A stretch of DNA of 64,000 nucleotides. Source: Azophilus sp965214305 (lineage in GTDB: Bacteria > Pseudomonadota > Gammaproteobacteria > Pseudomonadales > Azotimanducaceae). Below the pieces are notes generated by a model. That model searched no databases, had not been told where the DNA came from, and was given only the letters and a program-made list of their open reading frames with translations. Made by a program: the position numbers and the translations under genes. The DNA is taken from positions 2,728,001-2,792,000 of the forward strand of contig OZ243949.1 of the NCBI GenBank assembly GCA_965214305.1. Reading direction: 5' to 3'. Positions within the stretch are counted from its first letter, which is position 1. The number at the start of each line of letters is the position of its first letter. Below, one piece after another: positions 32,673 to 40,424 of the stretch.

Positions 32673-33674
32673 TCAGTGAGCGCCTATTCCACGAAATCGA
32701 TTGGCTTTTTCTATCATTGAGCGGTCTGGCCTTAGTCGCTCATCGAAAGGTAGATGAATCTTCTTTTCCAGCGGCATCATGAATGAATCGATGCCGCCGG
32801 CAAGCTTGAGCGACGATAACTCATCGGCTTTAGCTTGGTTGATCCGCATGATGTAGTCAGAGTCGAGGTAGATCAAACTATTATCGAAAGCCCTATGGTA
32901 GGAGGGCGATAGCGCAATGCCGTTGCATATGTCGTCAACGGTATCGGCTGCTTGAACGGGAAGAATATGCGCGGCATCCACGAGCTTTAGCTGCATGCGG
33001 GTGACCGCGCACCTATGGTCGCAGGCGGACAGGACTTTATGCCGAAAGCTCGCCGACCGCGCTAGTCTGCTGACCATCATGAGGACTCGCCGGGGGTGCT
33101 CGGATAGATCGGCCACTTCGGTGTCGCTTATGAGCTCGAGACCGGCGGCTCGCTCTAACAAGGGCAGAAGTTCGCTGCTTTGACCTCGTTTATGGAGTTC
33201 GGCTGCGTGTATCGCGTAACTAACAAGCTGCTCGGCGCGCAATGCAACCACAATTTCTTGATTCGACTTCCGATCAAAGGCGAGCCCATCTTGTAGCGCT
33301 TGGTTGATGCAACGCAAACCAACCTGCACAGATGGGGAACCGGTTGTGAATTCGGTATGTCGTTGAAGATCGAAGCCACAGAAAACGCCAGTGTCGGGAT
33401 GGTAGCCGAGTAAGAGCGTGACGCCAGATGGATTTTTTGGCAGCGGGGATTCAACACCGGTCATTTGAATGCGCAATTCGTTGGGTAAGCTTGGCCTCCC
33501 GCCATGGGTCAAGGTCCAGATATAAATCCAAGCCTCCAAGCTATCCACGCCGTTTCGCACGATGAAACGGCGTGGATTTTCCTGGATATTGGACGTTAGC
33601 ACCGCTGACGCGCCCGACTCTTGAAAGGCGTTCATTAGGGCGGAGGCAATTATCTGGGGCTTTGCTGCTGGCAT
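32673..33674 (-). CDS. HNH restriction endonuclease (type II)
   Basis: A 333-aa protein with a C-terminal HNH_2-type nuclease domain: CDHRCAVTRMQLKLVDAAHI followed by LP, DDICNGIALSPSYHRAFDNS and a phosphate-site tail. The N-terminal region (RFIVRNGVDSLEAWIYIWTL) is typical of HNH-type type II restriction enzymes. It lies 68 bases downstream of a DNA methyltransferase gene on the same strand, which strongly supports a restriction-modification pair. Recognition sequence cannot be read. G+C is lower than in the flanking catabolic genes, suggesting transfer. Confidence 0.85.
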   Translation of the reverse strand: MPAAKPQIIASALMNAFQESGASAVLTSNIQENPRRFIVRNGVDSLEAWIYIWTLTHGGRPSLPNELRIQMTGVESPLPKNPSGVTLLLGYHPDTGVFCGFDLQRHTEFTTGSPSVQVGLRCINQALQDGLAFDRKSNQEIVVALRAEQLVSYAIHAAELHKRGQSSELLPLLERAAGLELISDTEVADLSEHPRRVLMMVSRLARSASFRHKVLSACDHRCAVTRMQLKLVDAAHILPVQAADTVDDICNGIALSPSYHRAFDNSLIYLDSDYIMRINQAKADELSSLKLAGGIDSFMMPLEKKIHLPFDERLRPDRSMIEKANRFRGIGAH

Positions 33675-33742
33675 AACGATGAATGGTGTGGCTCGCCCGC
33701 GATTCTACTGCGCCAAATGGTTTCCCCCCAGTTTTGTGCTGT

Positions 33743-34888
33743 CTACGGTGAAACTTTTGGTCTTGTAATTCCTCCGTCTTTCGGCAAGGGTTCTTCCTTC
33801 AGGTTGTTCCACAACACATTTGGGTTTTGAATGGCATAGGCCGCACGATTGCTGCCTTTGCCTTCCGGCAACTCTTGAAATAGAGTCTCGTCGTCGGCTT
33901 CGGGAAATCTGCCCAAAGCGCCTTTCAGGTACTCCTTGGACCTGTCGCAGCAGAGCCATCGGCGCTTAAGCCGATCGGCTACCTCACCGGTCACACAGCT
34001 ACCTGCAAAGGGGTCTAGTACCATATCGTCCGGGTCAGAAAGCATTCTGATGAAAAACTCCGGAACGTCGCTTGGGAAACGGGCGGGGTGTTGCTTGAGG
34101 CCGCGCTCTTTGCAATAGCGCAGGTAACGAGAGTTGCTCTCGGTATTGGGAACAGCCAGCAGGTTAGGTGGTATCGCGGCGTTGTTGTTGTTGAAATTCG
34201 CGCTGATATCATGGCCGCTGGGGCGTTTGCTGGGTTTGTACCCGGTTTCCAATAAAGATTCCATGGCTTTGCTGTATGGCACGAGAACCCGGCGGTTACT
34301 CGCCTTGGGCCAGGGTGTTTTGGAGAGCCACCAAACACAATTGACGGCATCCTTGACTCGGACCCGACGCACGGTCACCCACTCCGCCGGGGTTGGAAGC
34401 TTAGCCGGATTCCACCAGAAGAACTCTTGGGCCAGATGAAAGCCAATCTCACGACAAAGCATGATGAGCAACTCGAAGTGGTACAAACTTCGGGTAGGCT
34501 GCCCGCGATTCCAAGAGCCCCCGATGTCGATTACCAACGAGCCGGCAGGCTTCAGTACCCGGAAGAACTCGGTGCCGAAAGAACGGAACCAGTCTACATA
34601 TTCTTCAGCATCAACGTTGCCGTATTCCTTTTTCCTTACCAGCCCGAAAGGCGGGCTGGTCATGATTAAGTCAATGGATTCAGATCTTACTTCGGATCTG
34701 AGGAGGTCAAGGGAGTCCCCGTGGCGAATTTGCCCAAGGCGGGTTTGGAAATATGGGGTGTCCGTTGAAACGCTCGGCATCTTTGCGGATGCCGGTTGCA
34801 GTTTGAGCGGTGCCGGGTCATGGGAATGATATCCCGGTTTCCGTGTTCCCTCATTTCGGGGATCGGATTCTGGACTTATTTGGCTCAT
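33743..34888 (-). CDS. DNA methyltransferase (N4-cytosine/N6-adenine type)
   Basis: A 381-aa site-specific DNA methyltransferase. Catalytic motif IV is DLIMTSPPFGL and the SAM-binding motif I near the C-terminus is LDPFAGSCVTGEVADRL, so the order is class beta. TSPPF favours N4-cytosine, but N6-adenine is possible. ATG 34888 (MSQISPESD) gives a normal N-terminus; a longer frame to 35017 is less likely. Partner of the HNH nuclease downstream. The pair interrupts the catabolic region and is probably an acquired cassette. Confidence 0.88.
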   Translation of the reverse strand: MSQISPESDPRNEGTRKPGYHSHDPAPLKLQPASAKMPSVSTDTPYFQTRLGQIRHGDSLDLLRSEVRSESIDLIMTSPPFGLVRKKEYGNVDAEEYVDWFRSFGTEFFRVLKPAGSLVIDIGGSWNRGQPTRSLYHFELLIMLCREIGFHLAQEFFWWNPAKLPTPAEWVTVRRVRVKDAVNCVWWLSKTPWPKASNRRVLVPYSKAMESLLETGYKPSKRPSGHDISANFNNNNAAIPPNLLAVPNTESNSRYLRYCKERGLKQHPARFPSDVPEFFIRMLSDPDDMVLDPFAGSCVTGEVADRLKRRWLCCDRSKEYLKGALGRFPEADDETLFQELPEGKGSNRAAYAIQNPNVLWNNLKEEPLPKDGGITRPKVSP

Positions 34889-35210
34889 TTGCTCGTTGTC
34901 CACATCTTTCAACAGAAGCAGCCAGCCGCCGTCGGTGCAATGGTGAGGGTGGCAGTGAGCTAACAGTATAGCTTTTTTGGTGCCGGGGAAGATTCTCCGT
35001 GCTTGACCGGCTGCCAATCACACAAATCTTCCGAAATGGGCCAAAATCCTGTGGCCAAACAGCGCACATCGTTCAAAATGACGACCACAGAATAGCCCTG
35101 ACCGAGCGATTACAAGCCGTTGACTTCGGGATTGGCGGGCATCATGGTGGCCTATTAGCGGCCTTCAAACTTTGGCGGCGAGATGTAACTCAAACTTGGG
35201 AGTGTCTGCG

Positions 35211-36206
35211 GTGGCAGAAGTGAATAGCACCAACGAACAGGTGATTTTGGTTCGTCGGCCGGAGGGGCTGCCGGTTGCGGAGGACTTTGCCGTTGAGCGC
35301 ACCGCTGCTCCGCGTGAAGAAGGGCTGTTGTGCGAAACCCTCTATATCTCTCTGGACCCCTATTTGCGCGGTCGGCTGAGCGGTCGCCATCTCAGCGGGC
35401 CCATTGCCCCCGGCGAGCCGATGTCGAGCGAACTGGTGTTACGTGCCTTGCAGGACGGCGACGGCGTTCGGGAAGGGGCATTGGTGCGGGCTTTCGGCCC
35501 ATGGCGCCGCCGCGTTCGCTTGCCGACGAACCTGCTTGCTCCGCTGCCAGCAGACATTGAACCGCCGTCCCTCGCATTGGGTGTTCTTGGCATGCCGGGG
35601 CTGACCGCCTACGCCGGTATTGAGCGGTTGTTGCAGCCGGCGCGGGACCAGGTGCTGGTGGTATCCGCCGCCGCCGGTCCGGTCGGTGCCACTGTTGGCC
35701 AGTTGGCCGGGGCCCGGGGGGCGCGCGCGGTCGGTATCGCCGGTAGTGCGGCAAAGTGTGCGTGGCTATTGCAAGAAGCGGGCTTTGACACCGCCATCAA
35801 CTACAAAACAACGCCGTTGCGCGATGCGCTTGATGCGGCTTGCCCAAACGGCATCGACCTGTATTTCGACAACGTTGGGGGCGATGTCCTACAGGCGGTC
35901 ATGGAAAGGTTGGCCGTCAACGCCAGGGTCGCCCTGTGCGGGCTGATGGATCAGTACAATACCGACCGGCCAACGCCCGGACCAAACCCGGGGCTCGTCA
36001 TTCGCGCCCGGGCGACGATGCGCGGCCTGGTTGTCTACGATCACGAAGACCTGCGCGCGCCCATGGAAGCCGAATTGGGAGCGATGCTGCGCGATGGCCG
36101 CTTTGCCTACCGAGAGGACATCGCCGAGGGTCTGGAGCAGGCGCCGGCCGCTTTTTGCAGGCTGATGGCCGGAAAAAACTTCGGTAAGGCAGTCGTTCGC
36201 TTGTAG
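35211..36206 (+). CDS. Zinc-free MDR-family NADP-dependent oxidoreductase
   Basis: A 331-aa protein of the CurA/PTGR/leukotriene-B4-12-hydroxydehydrogenase group. YISLDPYLRGRLSG, GMPGLTAYAGIERLLQPA, the cofactor loop VSAAAGPVGATVGQLA and DLYFDNVGGDVLQAVM are diagnostic. These reduce activated double bonds of enones. GTG 35211 with TGGGAG upstream is chosen. It lies between the restriction cassette and a convergent aldehyde dehydrogenase, with a long palindrome between the two 3' ends. Confidence 0.9.
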   Translation: MAEVNSTNEQVILVRRPEGLPVAEDFAVERTAAPREEGLLCETLYISLDPYLRGRLSGRHLSGPIAPGEPMSSELVLRALQDGDGVREGALVRAFGPWRRRVRLPTNLLAPLPADIEPPSLALGVLGMPGLTAYAGIERLLQPARDQVLVVSAAAGPVGATVGQLAGARGARAVGIAGSAAKCAWLLQEAGFDTAINYKTTPLRDALDAACPNGIDLYFDNVGGDVLQAVMERLAVNARVALCGLMDQYNTDRPTPGPNPGLVIRARATMRGLVVYDHEDLRAPMEAELGAMLRDGRFAYREDIAEGLEQAPAAFCRLMAGKNFGKAVVRL

Positions 36207-36307
36207 CCCGCCCCCTCGCACGCCTTGGCTGGGTTCTCCCTGTGTGCATCGGCACCCGCGGTGGGAAGTTGGTGAGATAAGCGGTTGCGCTTTACCGTTC
36301 GGCGGCG
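36207..36307. repeat. Family B terminus in the 36207-36553 gene-free stretch
   Basis: GTTGGTGAGATAAGCGG at 36268 matches the family B end. It is followed by GTTCGGCGGCGAGC leading into the palindrome at 36308; the same GTTCGGCAGCGAGC phrase precedes the related copy at 40170, so the palindromic element may begin here. Confidence 0.45.
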
Positions 36308-36415
36308 AGCGGGCCTGCGGGGCTTCCCTTGCCGCGCCGTTAAGCTCTTCTCATACCCTCTCGTACAACAGGAAGCGGGCGCCCAGCGCGGCAAGGGAAG
36401 CCCCGCAGGCCCGCT
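36308..36415. repeat. Family D long palindrome
   Basis: Perfect 30-base arms at 36308-36337 and 36386-36415 (AGCGGGCCTGCGGGGCTTCC begins the left arm) around a 48-base loop that contains GTTAAGCTC, ATACCCTCTCGTA and CAGGAAGCGGGCGCCC. Copies at 40170 (one arm), 47080 and 59554 share the loop but have different arm sequences. It separates two convergent genes. Confidence 0.9.
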
Positions 36416-36474
36416 CTTTCCCGGAAATCGGGCTCTGTTCCGTCCAGTCAGTGGACTCCAACGAAGTTGGCGAG

Positions 36475-36542
36475 CTAGGAGCCTCTGCCTGCGGAAGTCG
36501 CGAAAGCGAAAATCCGCGAATTCCGAAGGCAGAGGCTCCTAG
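36475..36542. repeat. Family A miniature element, short form
   Basis: A 68-bp element with CTAG at both ends, arms CTAGGAGCCTCTGCCTGCGG and CAGAGGCTCCTAG, core GTCGCGAAAGCGAAAATCCGC. It lies just after the end of the aldehyde dehydrogenase gene. Confidence 0.85.
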
Positions 36543-36553
36543 GACAGACGCGC

Positions 36554-37984
36554 CTAGAAATCTCCGTCCCCGGCCTCCTTGAAGGCATCAATCGGTGCCG
36601 GTGCGCCGGTTTGAATGAGCAATGCCTGCTTGCGCAGAAAGCGCAGCAGAGCGCTCGGCCCGGCGCGGGAGCGCCCCAAGCCGGAGACGCCAAACGACTC
36701 CTTCTCCACATCGGACACCTGGGCCGTCAGCCCGCCATCGTTGATGCTGACGGCGCCGGCACGCAGGCACCGCGCTACCGTCAAGGCGTGAGCCTGCTCG
36801 CCCAAAACCGCTGCGGACAACCCGAACTCCGAGTCGTTGGCAAGTTCGATGGCTTCGGCATCTTCCGCAAACGGCATCACCGGAATGATTGGGCCGAAGG
36901 TTTCCTCGCGGAACAGCAACATGCCGTGATGGACACCGGTTAGTACGGTGGGGGCGCACCAGGCGCCATCTGGTCGGCGCTCCACGCCGCCGCAATGCCG
37001 GGTGGCGCCCTGGGAGACGGCATCCGTCAACTGCGTTTGTACTTTGTCCGCCTGTGCCGGGTCGATGAAGGGCCCCAGATGGCCGCCCTTGGCCCGATCC
37101 ACCGTCGAACTCACCTTGACGGCGGTGGCCACCAAGCGTTCGACGAACGGCTCATAGAGTGCCTCCTGCACATAGACGCGCTCAATGGATTGGCAGGCTT
37201 GTCCGGTTGCGAGCACCGAGGCCCGGAGCGCGACAGCAACGGCCGTATCGATGTCCGCGTCTTTCAACACAATCAGGGGATCCTTGCCGCCAAGCTCCAG
37301 AAAGGCGGGAATCAGACGCTGTCCGGCTTGGGCACCGACCAGGCGACCGGTAGGCACGCTGCCGGTGAAACAGATCGCATCAACCCGATCGACGATTGCC
37401 GCGCCGGTATCGGCGCCACCCCGGACAAAGCCCAGCACGGTGGCCAATTCGGGCACCGTTGCCAAGGTATGGGCCAGCGGCTCGACAAAGCGCGGTGTCA
37501 CCTCGCTTGGTTTTGCCAAGACCGCGCAGCCAGCGACGAGGGCCGGTAGTGCATCGATCAGCACCAGCAGTAACGGAAAATTCCAGGGGCCGATGACGCC
37601 CACCAGGCCCAGGGGAGTCAGATTATGTTCATACCGGACACTGGGCATCACTTCCGATGCCCCGGACGAGGTTTGCCCCAGCAACGCCGGTGCTTTATGT
37701 GTCCAGTAGTCGAGGCGGCGCACACTGCCGTCGAATTCCGCTTCGGAAATCACTCGGCGGCCGGTGTCTTCGGTCAAGGCGCCGACGATCTCGGCGCGTC
37801 TCTCAAGCAGAGCGGCCCGCCAACGTTGCAGTATGGCAATGCGGCCGGCCAGGCCGAGTTCGGCCCAGGGTTGCTGTGCGGTGGCGAGATTCAAGGCGAG
37901 GCTGGCAACCTCCCCCGGGCTATTGGTCTTGAACTCGAACGCCGGCCCGCCGCGCGGATGCGAGGCTGTGAAGATATTAGTCAT
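36554..37984 (-). CDS. Aldehyde dehydrogenase (coniferyl/aromatic-aldehyde-like clade)
   Basis: NAD(P)-dependent enzyme of 476 aa oxidising an aldehyde to the acid. Catalytic Cys is in LATGQACQSIERVYVQEA (pattern GQxC), the general base Glu in FLELGGKDPLIVLKDADID (first part), and the cofactor region is GPWNFPLLLVLIDALPALVA and CFTGSVPTGR. The form resembles coniferyl-aldehyde and fatty-aldehyde-type ALDHs. Its start lies beside a palindrome shared with the divergent LeuC-like gene, so it probably belongs to the catabolic regulon. Confidence 0.92.
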   Translation of the reverse strand: MTNIFTASHPRGGPAFEFKTNSPGEVASLALNLATAQQPWAELGLAGRIAILQRWRAALLERRAEIVGALTEDTGRRVISEAEFDGSVRRLDYWTHKAPALLGQTSSGASEVMPSVRYEHNLTPLGLVGVIGPWNFPLLLVLIDALPALVAGCAVLAKPSEVTPRFVEPLAHTLATVPELATVLGFVRGGADTGAAIVDRVDAICFTGSVPTGRLVGAQAGQRLIPAFLELGGKDPLIVLKDADIDTAVAVALRASVLATGQACQSIERVYVQEALYEPFVERLVATAVKVSSTVDRAKGGHLGPFIDPAQADKVQTQLTDAVSQGATRHCGGVERRPDGAWCAPTVLTGVHHGMLLFREETFGPIIPVMPFAEDAEAIELANDSEFGLSAAVLGEQAHALTVARCLRAGAVSINDGGLTAQVSDVEKESFGVSGLGRSRAGPSALLRFLRKQALLIQTGAPAPIDAFKEAGDGDF

Positions 37985-38006
37985 AATGACGTATCATTAT
38001 ATCTAA
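37985..38006. promoter_or_regulatory. Regulon palindrome site 2
   Basis: AATGA c GTATCATTAT a TCTAA, half-matching the dyad at 30773, directly between the divergent starts of the aldehyde dehydrogenase (37984) and the LeuC-like gene (38027). A protein bound here would cover both starts. Confidence 0.65.
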
Positions 38007-38026
38007 TTTGCTTCGCTGGGCAGCCG

Positions 38027-39394
38027 ATGCCGCGCACTCTCTTCGACAAATTATGGGACAGCCACTGTATCGCCACCGAGCAAAACGGCGAGTCGCTGCT
38101 GTATATCGACCGCGTCTGCCTGCACGAGCGCACCGGTGGCATTGCTCTTAAGTCGCTGGAGGAAGGCGGCCTCTCCGTGCGCCGCCCCGCCCAGGCTTTT
38201 TGCATGATGGACCATGTTCTGGACACATACCCGGGTCGCGGCGATAGCACGGCCATTCCCGGTGGGGAGGTCTTTATCGCGCGCACCCGGCAAGGCGCCG
38301 CCGCCTTCGGCATCCGCACCTTTGATGTCGGCGACGAAGACCAGGGCATCAGTCATGTCGTCAGCGCCGAACAGGGTATCGCCTTGCCCGGGCTGAGCTT
38401 GGTCTGCCCCGATTCGCATACCTGCACCTTAGGCGCACTTGGCACCCTGGCCCTGGGTATCGGCACCAGCGAGACGGAACACGCCCTGGCCACTTCCACC
38501 CTGTGGTTCAACAAGCCGTCTTCTCTGCGGGTGCTGATCGAGGGCCAACCCAGGGCTGCTGTCAGCGCGAAGGATTTCGCCCTCTATCTCATCGCTGAGT
38601 ATGGGGCCGATGCGGCAACCGGCGCGGCGGTCGAATTCGGCGGCGCGGCGGTGACAGCGCTGGACATGGAAGCACGCATGACACTGTGCAACATGGCGGT
38701 GGAATGTGCTGCCGTGACGGCGCTCATCGCGCCCGACGACAAGACCTTCGATTTCGTCGCCAACCGCCCATATGCTCCGGTTGCACCGCCCTTGGCGGAA
38801 TGGCGAGAACTGCACACGGACAAGGGGGCGGCGTTCGACCGGACGATCCATATCGACGCCTCCCAAGTTGCCGCCCGGGTAACCTGGGGAACTTCCCCGG
38901 AGCACGGTGTTAACGTCACCGGCCGGGTGCCGCCACCGAAGAATCGGAACGCGGAACGGGCCTTGGACTATATTGGTCTTGCACCGGGCATGGCCATGGC
39001 GGAGGTGGCGGTTGATGCCGCTTTTATAGGCTCCTGCACCAACGCCCGGCTTTCCGACCTGCGTAGCGCCGCCGCCGTGTTGCGGAACCGGCGTGTTGCG
39101 TCCGGTGTTGCGGCCATCTGTGTGCCGGCTTCGACCGCCATCAAGCGGGTGGCCGAGGCGGAGGGCCTGGATCGTGTTTTCCGCGCCGCCGGGTTCGAGT
39201 GGCGCGAATCGGGCTGTTCGCTCTGCTTCCATGCCGGCGGCGAGGGCTTTGCGCCGGGCGAGCGGGTCATCACCACCACCAACCGCAACTTCGAGGGCAG
39301 GCAGGGTGCGGCTGTTCGGTCGCACCTTGCGAGCCCCGCCGTGGTTGCCGCATCGGCGGTGCGCGGCTACATCAGTACGCCGGAAATGCTCTGA
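38027..39394 (+). CDS. LeuC-like aconitase-family hydro-lyase, large subunit
   Basis: A 455-aa protein beginning MPRTLFDKLWDSHCI. The [4Fe-4S] ligands are the Cys in FIGSCTNARLSDLRSAAA and the CxxC in ESGCSLCFHAGG; CPDSHTCTLGALGTLALGIG and TTNRNFEGRQGA match LeuC. Differences from isopropylmalate isomerases (CSLCFHAGGEGFAPGER instead of the usual CAMCLAMN-type block, TTNRNFEG instead of TSNRNFEG) and the setting away from leu genes suggest another alpha-isomerase or hydratase substrate, such as a dimethylmalate-like acid. It runs directly into the small-subunit gene. Confidence 0.85.
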   Translation: MPRTLFDKLWDSHCIATEQNGESLLYIDRVCLHERTGGIALKSLEEGGLSVRRPAQAFCMMDHVLDTYPGRGDSTAIPGGEVFIARTRQGAAAFGIRTFDVGDEDQGISHVVSAEQGIALPGLSLVCPDSHTCTLGALGTLALGIGTSETEHALATSTLWFNKPSSLRVLIEGQPRAAVSAKDFALYLIAEYGADAATGAAVEFGGAAVTALDMEARMTLCNMAVECAAVTALIAPDDKTFDFVANRPYAPVAPPLAEWRELHTDKGAAFDRTIHIDASQVAARVTWGTSPEHGVNVTGRVPPPKNRNAERALDYIGLAPGMAMAEVAVDAAFIGSCTNARLSDLRSAAAVLRNRRVASGVAAICVPASTAIKRVAEAEGLDRVFRAAGFEWRESGCSLCFHAGGEGFAPGERVITTTNRNFEGRQGAAVRSHLASPAVVAASAVRGYISTPEML

Positions 39395-39395
39395 G

Positions 39396-40016
39396 GTGGA
39401 ACCCTTTACCCGCCATCTGGGCGTTGCCGCGCCCCTGTTGCAGGCTAACATCGATACCGATGCCATCATTCCCTCCCGGGAAATGCGCCAGGTTTCCAGG
39501 CAGGGGTTATCCGCGGGGTTGTTCGCCAACTGGCGCTATACCGATGTGGCGGCGCGGCGACCAAACCCCGAATTCGTGTTGAACAGGCCGGCTTACGCCA
39601 ACACCAGCATCCTGTTGTGCGGCCCCAACTTCGGTTGTGGTTCGTCTCGGGAATTCGCCGTTTGGGCGCTGGCCGAGTACGGTGTGCGGGCTCTGGTGGG
39701 GCCGAGCTTCGGTGCGATCTTTCACAAAAACTGCATCGCCAACGGATTATTGCCGGCGGTTGTGCCGGAAGCGACGGTACAGGCGCTGGCTCATTGGGCG
39801 GCGGCGGATCCGCCATCGAGGCTATTGGCCGTTGATTTGGCAAACAGGTCTATTGACACGGACCTGGGTTGTACGCCCTTTACCATTGGTGAGGCCGAGC
39901 GCACTCGGTTGCTCAGTGGTCTGGACCCGATTTCCTATACGCTGAGTCGTCGCGCGGAAATCGATGCGTTTGAGCGGCGGCGCTTCGAGCGCCATCCTTG
40001 GGTCTTTTTGCCGTAA
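39396..40016 (+). CDS. LeuD-like aconitase-family hydro-lyase, small subunit
   Basis: A 206-aa swivel-domain subunit starting at GTG 39396, one base after the large-subunit stop. LLQANIDTDAIIPSREMRQV, GLFANWRY and LCGPNFGCGSSREFAVWALA (the substrate-binding glycine-rich loop), then IFHKNCIANGLLP, are diagnostic of LeuD/dmdB-type proteins. With the large subunit it forms a heterodimeric dehydratase in the cytoplasm. Substrate probably set by the catabolic regulon rather than leucine synthesis. Confidence 0.88.
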   Translation: MEPFTRHLGVAAPLLQANIDTDAIIPSREMRQVSRQGLSAGLFANWRYTDVAARRPNPEFVLNRPAYANTSILLCGPNFGCGSSREFAVWALAEYGVRALVGPSFGAIFHKNCIANGLLPAVVPEATVQALAHWAAADPPSRLLAVDLANRSIDTDLGCTPFTIGEAERTRLLSGLDPISYTLSRRAEIDAFERRRFERHPWVFLP

Positions 40017-40169
40017 ACCTTTGATCTAGTTAACCGTCTCGCAAATAAGTTTCCGCTGCATTGATGGCAAGAAAAAACAATTTATAAAACAAAAAACGAC
40101 AGTCATTAACGGCAAATCAAACAGTAAAACTAATTCAGAGACGGCACACTGGCTCACCATTCGGCAGCG
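40017..40169. other. AT-rich intergenic start of the 40017-40420 stretch
   Basis: After the LeuD-like stop the DNA is A-rich (AAAACAATTTATAAAACAAA) and holds no gene. It leads into repeats at 40170 and 40260. Confidence 0.4.
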
Positions 40170-40252
40170 AGCGGGCCTGTGGGGCTTCCCTTGCCGCGCT
40201 GGGCACCCGCTTCCTGCTGTATACGAGAGGGTATGAGACGAGCTTAACGCCG
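40170..40252. repeat. Family D palindrome, single arm plus loop (truncated)
   Basis: AGCGGGCCTGTGGGGCTTCC and the following TTGCCGCGCTGGGCACCC correspond to one arm and the loop in the orientation of 59554; CGAGAGGGTATGAGACGAGC and TTAACG end the loop, then the second arm is missing and GCAGGCTCCTAG follows. It was probably cut by insertion of the element at 40260. Confidence 0.7.
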
Positions 40253-40259
40253 CAGGCTC

Positions 40260-40424
40260 CTAGTGTCCTGTCCCGCAAATAAGTGTGATTATTCGTGGCC
40301 GTTTCGGCCCCCGGCCGCGTTGCTCCTCCTTGTGTGGGGCCTGCCACAGGGCGTCGTCGCGCCTTGCCGGGAACCGAAACGGCCTAGCGCCTAAAACCCA
40401 CTTATTTACGGGACAGGACACTAG
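40260..40424. repeat. CTAG-flanked miniature inverted-repeat element (family E, 165 bp)
   Basis: Ends CTAGTGTCCTGTCCCG with AAATAAGTG on the left and CACTTATTTACGGGACAGGA then CACTAG on the right form near-perfect 27-base terminal repeats. A second internal inverted repeat is GGCCGTTTCGG / CCGAAACGGCC. The CTAG at both ends points to TA target duplication. The right CTAG is the stop codon of the MFS transporter gene. Confidence 0.88.
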
